A stretch of DNA of 24,442 nt from Planctomycetota bacterium (GTDB taxonomy: Bacteria; Planctomycetota; Planctomycetia; Pirellulales; Lacipirellulaceae). Under the pieces are notes generated by a model. It was not told the DNA's origin. It ran no database searches and saw only the letters and a list, made by a program, of their open reading frames with translations. The position numbers were made by a program, and so were the translations under genes. The stretch is from assembly GCA_013151315.1 (NCBI GenBank), contig JAADIN010000273.1, positions 1 through 24,442 of the forward strand. The letters are read 5' to 3'. This document shows positions 1-8,236 of this stretch, one piece after another (position 1 is the stretch's first letter; each line of letters begins with the position of its first letter).

Positions 1-1002
1 ATGAGATGCAACCGATGGATTCAAACCTTGACACTGCTTGTTGGCACTTTGGGAACCACTGCTTTGGTAAACGCTGGAACAGTCGTCGATTTTGAGGACA
101 TTCCCCTGCCCAGCTCGACGAGTGCAGGAAATTATTACGATGGGAGTGATTCTGCCGGCGGATTCGTAAGCCAAGGGGTCGGGTTCAACAATGACTACAA
201 CACGACTTTTAGTTCATGGACTGGCTGGGCCGCCTCCAACAGCACCGATACGACGACTGCCGGATTTGCGAACCAGTATAGCGCGTTTCCCGGCAATGGA
301 GCCGTAGGGAGCGCAAACTTTGGCGTGGCGTTTGATTCGTCTTTTGGGCCTGCTGAGGTTACCTTCGCTCAGCCGACCGAGCTGGCAGGAACCTACATCA
401 CCAACGGAACGTATCCAGCACTATCGATGCTAAATGGAGATGCGTTCGCAAAAAAATTCGGTGGTATCTCGGGCAATGACCCTGATTGGTTCAAGCTTGC
501 CATCTTCGGAAAAGATATGTTGGGCAATACCACAGGAACGGTTGATTTCTATCTAGCCGACTATCGTTTCGTCGACAACAGTCAAGATTATGTTGTGGAT
601 GATTGGGCTTGGGTTGATCTGGCCTCTTTGGGCACCCAAGTCCAATCGCTGGAATTCGAGCTGACCTCCAGCGATAACGGAATGTTCGGCATGAACACGC
701 CTTCCTACTTTTTGGTGGACAATTTGATCGTCACGCATGCCAATTTCAATGGCGACACAACGGTCGACAGCAGCGACTTGGTGATCTGGGAACAAAATTT
801 CGGCACTGCAAACGGCGCTACCAACATGACAGGCGACGCAAACGGAGACGGGGATGTTGACGGCCGCGACTTTTTGGTTTGGCAACGGCAGTTCAATGGC
901 AGCGCCGCCCTGCTGGCGTCTGAGGCCGTTCCAGAACCAACGTCTTGCATCCTGGCGGCGGGGCTTGCAGTATTGGCATTGGGAAGACGCTCACGGCTTT
1001 GA
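1..1002 (+). CDS. Secreted DUF4465-like protein with dockerin-like tail and PEP-CTERM anchor
   Basis: 333 residues. The N-terminus (about 1-25) has basic residues, a hydrophobic stretch and an Ala-Gly end, as in a Sec signal peptide. Residues about 28-245 are rich in Trp, Asp, Gly and Ser and contain FEDIPLP, YYDGSDSAGGF and FLVDNLIV, the pattern of DUF4465 proteins, beta-rich extracellular domains of unknown ligand. Residues about 248-300 hold two dockerin-like EF-hand loops (NGDTTVDSSD and NGDGDVDGRD) that probably bind calcium. The C-terminus is a PEP-CTERM sorting signal: VPEP, a hydrophobic helix, then RRSRL. In the known system an exosortase cleaves this signal and delivers the protein to the surface or matrix. 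The ATG is at base 1 of the window, so upstream signals cannot be judged. A methyltransferase gene follows after 13 bases. The sorting signal is clear; the function of the main domain is unknown. Confidence 0.85.
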   Translation: MRCNRWIQTLTLLVGTLGTTALVNAGTVVDFEDIPLPSSTSAGNYYDGSDSAGGFVSQGVGFNNDYNTTFSSWTGWAASNSTDTTTAGFANQYSAFPGNGAVGSANFGVAFDSSFGPAEVTFAQPTELAGTYITNGTYPALSMLNGDAFAKKFGGISGNDPDWFKLAIFGKDMLGNTTGTVDFYLADYRFVDNSQDYVVDDWAWVDLASLGTQVQSLEFELTSSDNGMFGMNTPSYFLVDNLIVTHANFNGDTTVDSSDLVIWEQNFGTANGATNMTGDANGDGDVDGRDFLVWQRQFNGSAALLASEAVPEPTSCILAAGLAVLALGRRSRL

Positions 1003-1015
1003 AGGACGATTCGTT

Positions 1016-1807
1016 ATGGGTGACGCGAACCAACACAATGCACGGGCTTGGGATGCGCTGGCACGGCAGCAGGTGCCGCTTGCGAAACCGGCAAGCGATG
1101 AGGATTTTCGTGATCCGCTGCGGACGGTTGATCCGCTGGGCTGGCTGGGGCCTTGCATCGCTAATCTGAGTGTGCTTTGTTTGGCAGCCGGCGGAGGGCG
1201 TCACAGCGCGCTCTACGCTGCTGCGGGGGCGGTGGTGACGGTCGTCGATCTGAGCGGCGAGATGCTTGCGCTCGACCGGCAGGTGGCTGCGGAGCGTGGT
1301 CTCGAAGTGACGACGGTCCAGGCGTCGATGGATTCGCTGCCAATGTTGGCTGACGGACAGTTTGATTTGGTCATCCATCCGGTGAGCACCTGCTATGTGC
1401 CGGAGGTTGGGCCGGTGTTCCGGGAGGTTGCCCGGGTGACGCGGCCGGGCGGGATTTATGTTAGCCAACACAAATCGCCGGTGAGTCTGCAAGCGGACGT
1501 TCGTCCCGAAGGCGGAGTTTATCGGATTTGCGAACCGTATTACCGCACAGGGCCGTTGCCGGCGGCGGAGCCTTGCCGCACTCGTGAGCCAGGCACGCAG
1601 GAATTTTTGCACCGCTGGGAAGAACTTGTGGGCGGGATCTGCCGGGCCGGTTTTGTGATTGAAGATTTTGTAGAGCCGATGCACGCGAAGACGCAAGCGG
1701 AGGTGGGGACGTTTGGGCATCGCTCGCAGTTTGTGGCGCCGTATGTGCGGGTGAAGGCGCGAAGAATTGAAAACGACAAGCAGACTTCAATCTTGCGGGT
1801 TGAATAG
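1016..1807 (+). CDS. Class I SAM-dependent methyltransferase (Methyltransf_11/25 type)
   Basis: 263 residues from ATG 1016. The reading frame is open upstream, but this start has AAGGA at 1002-1006, nine bases before the ATG and overlapping the previous stop. Motif I is CLAAGGGRHS (about 56-65), motif II is VVDLSGEML, the acidic motif is DGQFDLVIHP, and the post-motif is VARVTRPGGIYVSQH, so the Rossmann SAM-binding fold is well supported. The second half (PYYRTGPLP, HRWEELVGGICRAGF) matches the usual helical insert of small-molecule methyltransferases. The substrate cannot be told. It lies 13 bases after the PEP-CTERM gene and could be cotranscribed with it, although no functional link is evident. 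Its 3' end overlaps the end of the opposing membrane-protein gene by 21 bases. Confidence 0.85.
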   Translation: MGDANQHNARAWDALARQQVPLAKPASDEDFRDPLRTVDPLGWLGPCIANLSVLCLAAGGGRHSALYAAAGAVVTVVDLSGEMLALDRQVAAERGLEVTTVQASMDSLPMLADGQFDLVIHPVSTCYVPEVGPVFREVARVTRPGGIYVSQHKSPVSLQADVRPEGGVYRICEPYYRTGPLPAAEPCRTREPGTQEFLHRWEELVGGICRAGFVIEDFVEPMHAKTQAEVGTFGHRSQFVAPYVRVKARRIENDKQTSILRVE

Positions 1808-2536
1808 TTTGGGTTCGGTGGCTTGGGCATTGGCGTCAGAAACGGTTCGCAACGACGCCGCTTCAGAAATCACATTATCAAGACCTAGAACGACCATCCA
1901 TGCGACAATGTACGCCATCTGCACGACAATCATGAACAACTTGTCGCTAACAGACCAACCGGCAGCAATGGCTACGACAACTATCACGCATGCCCTGCCC
2001 CTTCCAATATCCCGGAGGTCGTTTCGTGTAGATGCAACAAATGAGCAAGGAATCGCAAGCATTATGGTCCATTCCCAGAAGCTCACCAATTTCCAAACTC
2101 CGACGAAATCAACCACACGAACAAAATAAGCAGCAATTGCGACAACAATGGTTAATCCAAAAAACTCAATTAGTGGCACTTGGAATGGTTTCTTTGCAGC
2201 CGATTTTTCTTCCTGATCTCGTCGACCTCGGTACACGTAGACTACCAAGGTGACCACATAAATTGCAAAGGCGTAAATGGAAAATAGACCCATCACAAGA
2301 GGCGTAGCGTAACTAAAACAACCCAAAAAACTGGTGACCAATACCAAGCAACTCGCCCGTAGCAATCGATGAATCCGACCACGCACAGCCCAAATAGCTA
2401 AAACCGCAATTTGCCCCAGTTCAAATCCCCGAAACCAGAGTGGTGCTGCTTCAACGCTTCCATCGATAATTTGTGTTAGATCAACACAAATCGTCGCAAT
2501 GACAAACAGCCAAGTTAACGGTCGGTCGCGGAACAT
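1787..2536 (-). CDS. Polytopic membrane protein of unknown function
   Basis: 249 residues, not recognised as a known family. About eight hydrophobic segments can be seen, near residues 8-25, 35-50, 58-74, 78-102, 122-142, 150-168, 182-200 and 203-222. A charged cytoplasmic-looking loop (YRGRRDQEEKSAAKKPF) lies after the fourth. No catalytic motif, signal cleavage site or transporter signature stands out. The base composition looks more AT-rich than the GC-rich methyltransferase gene it converges on, which could mean a different origin, but composition was judged by eye. No partner gene is adjacent in the same direction. Reality is supported by its length and the regular spacing of membrane segments. 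Confidence 0.7.
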   Translation of the reverse strand: MFRDRPLTWLFVIATICVDLTQIIDGSVEAAPLWFRGFELGQIAVLAIWAVRGRIHRLLRASCLVLVTSFLGCFSYATPLVMGLFSIYAFAIYVVTLVVYVYRGRRDQEEKSAAKKPFQVPLIEFFGLTIVVAIAAYFVRVVDFVGVWKLVSFWEWTIMLAIPCSFVASTRNDLRDIGRGRACVIVVVAIAAGWSVSDKLFMIVVQMAYIVAWMVVLGLDNVISEAASLRTVSDANAQATEPKLFNPQD

Positions 2537-2788
2537 AAGGCGGCGTTTGGAAAATAGGGATCAGCGAGCCATGGCGTTGTCATTCGCAGGGGGCCCACGG
2601 TTTTTTCGAGCCCCCGGCTCGGGGACGAGCGGGCTCGCTTGGGGCCTCTGCTGCTTAACAATACCATGCGATTGGGCAGGGCTAGAATGCGAGTTTTTAC
2701 TCGGGCGTTGAAAACTGAGCCTCGGGTGGTCAGAATGGGTAGTTTGGCAAACCGATCGTTGCCCCTTGCCCCATGAGAGAGCCCGCGC
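2537..2788. other. Divergent intergenic region with GC-rich hairpin
   Basis: This 252-base gap separates two divergently transcribed genes, so promoters for both should lie here. A GC-rich hairpin can be drawn at about 2608-2638: GAGCCC and GGGCTC arms around an inner CCCCG/CGGGG stem. A TAGAAT hexamer at 2683-2688 could be a -10 element for the AroE-like gene, but no good -35 sits at the right distance. No gene is supported here. Confidence 0.3.
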
Positions 2789-3646
2789 GTGAGTAATCAG
2801 CCCCAGCAAGATGTGTGTTGTTTGATAGGTGAGCCGGTGGCCGGCAATCCTACGCAGTATATGCTGGAAAAAGCATTTGAGGCGGCTCGGCTCGACTGGC
2901 GATTTCTTACGTTCGAGGTCTCTCCGTTGGAGCTCGAAGGAGCCCTGCGAGGAGTCCGGATTTTCGGCTTCCACGGTCTCATGCTCGCCCCGCCTCACCG
3001 CTCGCGGGTACAGCCCTATCTTGAGGAGTTGGGCGACGCGGCTCGCATCAGTGGGCAAGTCAACTGTATTCAGCAGAAAGAGGGCCGGCTGCACGGCTAC
3101 AACACCGAAGGCCGAGCCCTGCGGCAGCTTTTGGAGCAGGCAGGCTCATTAAAAGATGCTCGGGTGACGATCCTCGGTGCGGGGAGGCTGGCCCGAGCGA
3201 TTGGTGCCGAGCTGGCGATCGTCGGTGTGGGCGAATTGATCTTCGGATGCCGCGAGCCCGATTCGGCCGAAAAATTGGTCCAAACATTAAAAGACCAGAC
3301 GCCGCTCGAGCACTGCCATGCGGTTCGAGTTGATTCCGAAAATCCGCTTGCCATCAACAACGAGTGCCAAGCGTTGATCAACGCCACGCCGGTAGGTCGC
3401 AACGGGCCCGATGAACGCCTGGCACTGTCGCTCGAAAATCTGTCGAAGGCCGCGGTCGTGGCCGATGTCGTGTACAATCCGCCACAGACTTGGCTCATCT
3501 GCGAAGCGGCCGACCGTGAGTGCGCAACGATTGATGGGCTTACACTGCTCATCGAGCAAGCGGCGCTGGCCTTCGAGATCTGGACCGGCGTCTCGGCCAA
3601 CCGGCAGGCGATGCGCGAAGCCGTCGAGGAATTTTTGGTTCTCTAA
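2789..3646 (+). CDS. Shikimate dehydrogenase-like protein with altered active site
   Basis: 285 residues, GTG start. The fold matches AroE: an N-terminal substrate domain with GEPVAGNP (14-21), GFHGLMLAPPHR (60-71), GQVNCI (89-94) and GYNTEG (103-108), then a Rossmann domain with ILGAGRLARAIG (128-139), INATPVGRNG, VYNPPQ (228-233) and LLIEQAALAFEIWTG. Canonical AroE reduces 3-dehydroshikimate with NADPH using the Lys of TxPHK and the Asp of NTDG. Here these are Arg71 and Glu107, and the two shikimate-carboxylate serines of the SxS motif also appear replaced. Asn92, Tyr229 and Gln257 keep their family residues. It may therefore act on another substrate or be weakened, so the symbol aroE is withheld. 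The stop overlaps the bioD start (TAATG), so the pair is probably translationally coupled. Confidence 0.8.
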   Translation: MSNQPQQDVCCLIGEPVAGNPTQYMLEKAFEAARLDWRFLTFEVSPLELEGALRGVRIFGFHGLMLAPPHRSRVQPYLEELGDAARISGQVNCIQQKEGRLHGYNTEGRALRQLLEQAGSLKDARVTILGAGRLARAIGAELAIVGVGELIFGCREPDSAEKLVQTLKDQTPLEHCHAVRVDSENPLAINNECQALINATPVGRNGPDERLALSLENLSKAAVVADVVYNPPQTWLICEAADRECATIDGLTLLIEQAALAFEIWTGVSANRQAMREAVEEFLVL

Positions 3647-4323
3647 TGAACGGATTGTTTATCACGGGAACAAATACCGGAGTCGGCAAGACGCAGGTCG
3701 GGGCGATGATTGCGCGGGCGCTGGTCGCCGCCGGTCATCGGGTCGGCGTCTACAAGCCGGTCGAGAGCGGCTGTGCAAGCGAAAATAATGCGCTCGTCGC
3801 TGCCGATGCTCAAAGCCTATGGGAGGCCGCCGGTCGACCGGGCGAGCTGAGCCGAGTTTGCCCGCAACGATTCGCAGAGCCGCTAGCCCCGCCCCAAGCG
3901 GCCGCTGCCGAGGGAAAACGAGTCGATCGCGAATTGCTGCGAACGGGCATCGAGTACTGGCTCGAGCGAAGCGATTTTATTTTGGTCGAAGGAGCCGGTG
4001 GCCTGATGTCGCCGCTAAGCGAGGAAGATTACAACGCCGATCTGGCAGTCGATCTCGGCCTGCCGCTGCTGGTGGTTTCGTCCAACGAATTGGGGACGAT
4101 CAACGCAACGCTGCAAACGATCATCACCGCACGAGCCGTTGCGCCAAAGTTGCCGATCGCCGGCGTGGTGCTCAGCCAAACCGCTCTGCGTGAAGACGAC
4201 CCGAGCGTGGCAACCAACGCGGCTGATATTCGAGCTCGTTGCGACGTACCGCTGCTGGCGACGGTAGCGTATGGGCAGCGGAAATTCAGGAGCACCGTGG
4301 ATTGGTTTGCACTTGGGCGATAG
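3646..4323 (+). CDS. bioD: ATP-dependent dethiobiotin synthase
   Basis: 225 residues, the usual BioD length. BioD closes the ureido ring of dethiobiotin from 7,8-diaminopelargonate, CO2 and ATP in the cytoplasm, the penultimate step of biotin synthesis. The P-loop GTNTGVGKT is at 8-16, the substrate/phosphate lysine is in YKPVESG (Lys37), and the second conserved block is LVEGAGGLMSPLSE, followed by the DLGLPLLVVSSNELGTINATL segment typical of the family. The ATG shares one base with the stop of the AroE-like gene (TAATG), which suggests coupling by re-initiation. No bioA, bioB or bioF is in the window, so the pathway is scattered, and the pairing with an AroE-like protein is unusual. Confidence 0.93.
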   Translation: MNGLFITGTNTGVGKTQVGAMIARALVAAGHRVGVYKPVESGCASENNALVAADAQSLWEAAGRPGELSRVCPQRFAEPLAPPQAAAAEGKRVDRELLRTGIEYWLERSDFILVEGAGGLMSPLSEEDYNADLAVDLGLPLLVVSSNELGTINATLQTIITARAVAPKLPIAGVVLSQTALREDDPSVATNAADIRARCDVPLLATVAYGQRKFRSTVDWFALGR

Positions 4324-4325
4324 CC

Positions 4326-4342
4326 GCGATCTGACAGATCGC
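4326..4342. terminator. Perfect hairpin between convergent genes
   Basis: GCGATCT and AGATCGC form a perfect 7-bp stem with a GAC loop in the 36-base gap between the convergent bioD and GH57 genes. There is no T-run on either side, so it may be a weak bidirectional terminator or an mRNA 3'-end stabiliser. Confidence 0.4.
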
Positions 4343-4359
4343 CGGAGGACTAGGCGTGA

Positions 4360-6549
4360 TCAATTCGCAACTCCCGCCGTAACCGCTTCCGTCTCACTCA
4401 TGCGAGATTCCGCCAACTGCGTATCCACCGCCAGACGAATCGTCACGCTCCAGCAGCCGTTGGTGTCGGGCAGCAAGTGCCAATGCGGCACGACGGCGAC
4501 CGATTGGTGGACGAGCTCAAAACCCCCTTCCGATTGGCTGACGGTTTCGACCGGGTAGGTCCAGATCGAAGTCGATCGATCGAAGTGCAGGGCGACATCA
4601 ATGCCGAGCCATTGGTCGACGAGGCCCAAATCGGTCGCGTCGGTCAAATCGAGCTGGTGGCCAAGTTGGCCAAGTGAATTTCCTTCAGCATCGCGGAAGA
4701 AACGATCGTCGGCACCGCTCGGCAAACCGGCGAAATTTAGCTCGGGCGCGAAGTGGATATGCAAATCGTTGGGCAAGTTTTCGATGAGGTAGGCGATTTC
4801 TAGCACGGCGTCGCTCAAATTCATCGTGACGCCTTTGGTCACTCGCAAGGTATGTCCGGCGACTTTTCCTTCGCGCGTCATCTGCAACTGCACGCGGCCC
4901 TCGCTGCGCCGCAGTTTTGCCTCGTATGAACCGCGGACAAAGTCGCCTTGCTCTTCGGCCTTTCCTGTGCCAACGTCAGCAGGCGAGACGCCGGCCGAAT
5001 AAAAATGGTCGACCAAGCTGCGCCGCTTCCATGTGTCGTAGCCTAACCGCTGGTCGAGGCCTTCTTGCTTAAAAATCACTTGATCGTGAATGCTCGACAC
5101 CTCGTCGCCGCCTGAAGAGGGGCCACGCAAGACTTTGCGATGGTATGCTTCGGGCCGTCGTGCAAGCGTTGCTTGCAGATTGTGGCAGATTGCCTTTACG
5201 TCGAGTTCGTAAATTTGCCCACCTTCGACGGGCGAGACCAAAGTCAGGAGTCGGTTGTTGGCCAGTCGCGCTTCGGGGCGACCGTCTAAATTAAAATCGT
5301 CGGCGTCGAGCTCGACCCACGGCTGCTGGTCGGCTTGCCAGCCGCGATTTTCTGCTTGGTCGAGTAGGTTGTCGGCCGCGATGAGGTGTTTGTAGATGGC
5401 GTTGCGTAGATGGGGTAGGTAAATGCCCCCGAAGGCCCCGTGCCAATAGGCACAGTTGCACTGGCCGCGGTACAGCTCAAGCCGTGCCCTGTCGAGAAGC
5501 TCGCCCGTGTCGCCACGCTCGACGACTTCTTGCAGGCGGCGGCTGACCATTTGCATCCGGCAATACATGTCGTCCGTTTCAGGATATTTAACTTTGAAGT
5601 TGCGCCAGTAGCCGCCGCGAACGAATTGCGAAACCTTCTGCCAGTGGCCTTGCTGCTCGAGCTCGTGGTGGACATCTTCGTACTCGTTGATCTTTGCGGC
5701 AGGCAACGCCCACTCGGTCATTTCGCGATAACTGCCTTCAGGAATGTAGAGTTTGCCTAGCGGCGGCACGCTGGCGATCGCTTCGCTCGGCGTCGTGACC
5801 TTAAGCCAGTCGCGGTTGGCGACCAAGGCGTCGAAGAACTGGACGAGCCAGCCCCGATCGTAGACGTGCTCTTTGGTGCCGGGCCAGGTGCCAAATTTTT
5901 CGCCGTCGTCGCCAAAGACGACCATCGCGCCGGGCCGTTGCTCGGCGACTTGCCGGAGATAGTTGATGCTTTCCTCAGGCGGTTGGAACGGAATTTTGTA
6001 GCGCATGGGTTCGCTACCCGGCAGGACATTCAGAACTTGGGCATCATCTTCGGTGACGTAATAGCCGTGCAACTGCTCTTCGGTGAGCCCCGCATTTTTG
6101 AAATGAAAATCGTCAAGAATCGTGTAGCCAATGCCTGCACGGACTAAGTCGCTGGCCAGCGACTGTTCCCAAACCCTCTCGGGCATCCACATCCCTCGAA
6201 TGGTCGCGCCGAGCCGATTTTGGAGCCACTCGGTGTAAGTCGTGATCTGTCCGATTCGGTCGCGCGAAGGGATCATCGTCAAGATGGGCTCGAAGTAGGC
6301 TCCACCGACAATTTCAATCCGACCCGAAGCAACCAGCCCTGCAAGGCGATCGACATATTCGGGATGGTGGACATCGAGCCATTCCATGAGCGAGCCGCTG
6401 GTGTGGATCGCAATGCGCAGTTGCTTGTAACGCTCGAAGATGTCGAGAAACGGCAGATAGCTGTCTTGATACGCCTGCTCGAAAACGCTATCAAAATTGC
6501 CCACCGGTTGATGATTATGAAAGGCGAGTACTAGGTGGAGCGGATTCAT
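4360..6549 (-). CDS. GH57 alpha-glucan enzyme (4-alpha-glucanotransferase/alpha-amylase type)
   Basis: 729 residues. The N-terminal GH57 catalytic (beta/alpha)7 barrel has the family motifs in order: HNHQPVG (11-17), GGAYFEP (82-88), WMPERVWE (121-128) with the likely nucleophile Glu124, and FGDDGEKFG (212-220) with the acid/base at Asp214. These positions match the well-studied Thermococcus litoralis glucanotransferase almost residue for residue. The second half (about 390-720; QCNCAYWHGAFGGIYLPHLR and later beta-rich sequence) corresponds to the DUF1925/DUF1926 domains of that subfamily. It probably rearranges or cleaves alpha-1,4-glucans in the cytoplasm, since no signal peptide is seen. 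The neighbours galT and glgA on the same strand support a glycogen or maltodextrin role. Transferase and hydrolase activity cannot be told apart here. Confidence 0.9.
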   Translation of the reverse strand: MNPLHLVLAFHNHQPVGNFDSVFEQAYQDSYLPFLDIFERYKQLRIAIHTSGSLMEWLDVHHPEYVDRLAGLVASGRIEIVGGAYFEPILTMIPSRDRIGQITTYTEWLQNRLGATIRGMWMPERVWEQSLASDLVRAGIGYTILDDFHFKNAGLTEEQLHGYYVTEDDAQVLNVLPGSEPMRYKIPFQPPEESINYLRQVAEQRPGAMVVFGDDGEKFGTWPGTKEHVYDRGWLVQFFDALVANRDWLKVTTPSEAIASVPPLGKLYIPEGSYREMTEWALPAAKINEYEDVHHELEQQGHWQKVSQFVRGGYWRNFKVKYPETDDMYCRMQMVSRRLQEVVERGDTGELLDRARLELYRGQCNCAYWHGAFGGIYLPHLRNAIYKHLIAADNLLDQAENRGWQADQQPWVELDADDFNLDGRPEARLANNRLLTLVSPVEGGQIYELDVKAICHNLQATLARRPEAYHRKVLRGPSSGGDEVSSIHDQVIFKQEGLDQRLGYDTWKRRSLVDHFYSAGVSPADVGTGKAEEQGDFVRGSYEAKLRRSEGRVQLQMTREGKVAGHTLRVTKGVTMNLSDAVLEIAYLIENLPNDLHIHFAPELNFAGLPSGADDRFFRDAEGNSLGQLGHQLDLTDATDLGLVDQWLGIDVALHFDRSTSIWTYPVETVSQSEGGFELVHQSVAVVPHWHLLPDTNGCWSVTIRLAVDTQLAESRMSETEAVTAGVAN

Positions 6550-6739
6550 GATGGTTTTGCGGGGCTTTGGGCTTGCTAGTAGTCAGCGCTCTGTAGGATT
6601 GCCGGTCGGCGAGATTTTGGCTAGCGGGTACTGGGCATCTTTACGGAATGATCGGCACGATCGGATCGAATTCGGCGTAATAAACGTTAGAGACCGCAAG
6701 GCCGCCGAAGTCAGCCCATTTTACAGGACCGGCAACCTG

Positions 6740-7717
6740 CTAGGCAATTGCTTCTCGCAGAAGTTTGGCAGCGCGCTCGGGCAAGAGAGAATTGATGTGT
6801 ACGCCAGCTCCCCACTCGAACCCTGCGAGTTGGGCCGTTCGCGGGATGATTTCTAGGTGCCAGTGGTACGAATCGGGTGTCTGATCTCCAAATGGGGCCG
6901 TGTGGAGAATGAGATTGTAGCTGAGCGGTTTGAGCTGGGTCTGGAGCCGGCACACTACCTGCTGAAGCAGGCTCGCCAGGGAATGGGCCTCGTCGTCGGT
7001 TAACTGCTTGAAGTGCGACGCATGTTGCTTGGGCAAAACCCAAGTTTCGAACGGTTGTCGGCCTGCGTAAGCACAGAACGCCACAAAGGGCCCCTCTTCG
7101 CCTACCAAACGCTCGCCCTGCTCGAGTTCTTCCTGCAGCAGCCTGCAAAAGATGCATGTCCCCTTTCGCTCATAAAATTGCTTGGCTCCTCGTATTTCAT
7201 TCGCAATCACTTCGGGTACAAAAGGTAACGCGACCAACTGACTATGGATATGCTCCAGCGACGCTCCCGCCACACGGCCGACGTTTTTGAACACGGTAGC
7301 ATGCTGGATAGACTTTTCTTCAGACCAGTGCTGGAGTCGGTCGCGATAGACGAGCAGCACCTGGGCTAATTCCTCGGTTGAGAGCTCGGTGATATCTTGA
7401 ATATGCCTGGGAGATTCGACGATGACTTCGTGAGTGCCATAGGCAGGCTGCGAGCCCGAAGCCTGGAAAGAACTGTCATTTGAGATTTTGTCGCAATCAA
7501 GCGAAACGGCGGGATAGAGATTCGGAATCACACGCACCTGCCAGCCACCTTGGCCGTCTGAAATCTCCAGCAGCGAACGGGGCGTCCGCTGCTCGTGCCC
7601 TGCACAGAAGGGGCAGGAAGAAGCACCGGCCGACTCAAAATCATTGGGTCGACCCGCACGGTCTTCGGCGATTAGCACCTTGCGGCCTGCGATCGGGTCG
7701 ATGCGTAGTTCTGGCAT
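6740..7717 (-). CDS. galT: Galactose-1-phosphate uridylyltransferase family protein
   Basis: 325 residues. GalT swaps UMP between UDP-glucose and galactose-1-phosphate through a uridylyl-histidine intermediate. Seen here: the zinc-site start CPFCAGHE (Cys35, Cys38), VRVIPNLYPA (61-70), GTHEVIVESPRH (94-105), the active-site motif GASLEHIHSQ (151-160) with nucleophile His158, a second CxxC (188-191), and the C-terminal YHWHLEIIPR. The HxHSQ form instead of the enterobacterial HPHGQ is common in the shorter bacterial and archaeal branch. It is separated by 190 bases from the GH57 gene downstream. In this setting it may use hexose-1-phosphates other than galactose-1-phosphate; that is inference from context only. 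Confidence 0.9.
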   Translation of the reverse strand: MPELRIDPIAGRKVLIAEDRAGRPNDFESAGASSCPFCAGHEQRTPRSLLEISDGQGGWQVRVIPNLYPAVSLDCDKISNDSSFQASGSQPAYGTHEVIVESPRHIQDITELSTEELAQVLLVYRDRLQHWSEEKSIQHATVFKNVGRVAGASLEHIHSQLVALPFVPEVIANEIRGAKQFYERKGTCIFCRLLQEELEQGERLVGEEGPFVAFCAYAGRQPFETWVLPKQHASHFKQLTDDEAHSLASLLQQVVCRLQTQLKPLSYNLILHTAPFGDQTPDSYHWHLEIIPRTAQLAGFEWGAGVHINSLLPERAAKLLREAIA

Positions 7718-7902
7718 AGGCCTTTCTTGCCCCAGAGGATTGCCCTTTGGTGACTAGGAATTAAAATTTAGGGGTCGATATTTTAATTTGAAGCGGGAAA
7801 TTAAAGTCCTCTTGGAAATATGGTCGTAAACTATGAATACCAAACACTTTACAAATAAAAGTCCTAGCGATCTAGTCCCCTCTAAAGCCAAATTCAGGAA
7901 GG

Positions 7903-7930
7903 TTGACTCCTGAAAATGAAGTCGTATACT
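7903..7930 (+). promoter_or_regulatory. Sigma70-type promoter of the FitA-like/PIN operon
   Basis: TTGACT at 7903-7908 and TATACT at 7925-7930, 16 bases apart, form the best promoter match in the window. The antitoxin ATG is 55 bases downstream of the -10 box. TTGACTC (7903-7909) is mirrored by GAGTCAA (7942-7948), so the -10 box lies at the centre of an inverted repeat, as expected of an operator for autoregulation. Confidence 0.65.
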
Positions 7931-7984
7931 TGAATCAACAAGAGTCAAATTTCGAGTCCTTCTGGATAGAAGAGCGATACCAGG

Positions 7985-8236
7985 ATGAAATACGTCACGA
8001 TTCGCAATCTTCCGCCGCAGGTGGCCGATGCTCTCGATCAAGAAAAACAACGTCAGCATAAGTCGCTGAACCAAACGGCCATCGAACTTCTGGCCCAAGC
8101 GCTGGGAGTTGCGCAGCAACCCAAACAGGGCAACGGCTTGGCCGCTTTGGCGGGAGGATGGACGGATCAGCAATGGGAGTCTTTCGAAAAGTCGATCGCG
8201 GTGACTGAACAGGTAGACGAGGAGCTTTGGCAGTGA
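7985..8236 (+). CDS. FitA/VapB-like ribbon-helix-helix antitoxin
   Basis: 83 residues. The N-terminus MKYVTIRNLPP followed by a helix with KSLNQTAIELLAQAL is the ribbon-helix-helix DNA-binding pattern of FitA-type antitoxins. Residues about 45-83 (WTDQQWESFEKSIAVTEQVDEELW) are acidic and Trp-rich, typical of the tail that wraps the PIN toxin. The stop codon overlaps the toxin start as GTGA, a four-base overlap typical of coupled toxin-antitoxin genes. The protein should bind toxin and repress its own promoter. The leader upstream (7718-7984) is visibly AT-rich compared with the flanking galT and glgA genes, which fits an inserted module. Confidence 0.85.
   Translation: MKYVTIRNLPPQVADALDQEKQRQHKSLNQTAIELLAQALGVAQQPKQGNGLAALAGGWTDQQWESFEKSIAVTEQVDEELWQ

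Noticed and set aside
893..1720. A 275-residue minus-strand frame across the methyltransferase
   Set aside because: It is rich in Arg, His and Pro as typical of the antisense of GC-rich genes, and the plus-strand methyltransferase motifs are clear.
1767..2129. A 120-residue plus-strand frame across the membrane-protein gene
   Set aside because: It is a Thr/Ser-rich complement of hydrophobic codons with no start context; the minus-strand frame has regular membrane segments.
2561..3094. A 177-residue minus-strand frame over the intergenic region and the start of the AroE-like gene
   Set aside because: It is antisense to a well-supported gene, and its sequence is compositionally odd with no domain.
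6550..6739. A gene or RNA in the gap between galT and the GH57 gene
   Set aside because: No plausible frame, terminator or strong promoter was seen; it is taken as a leader for the GH57 gene.
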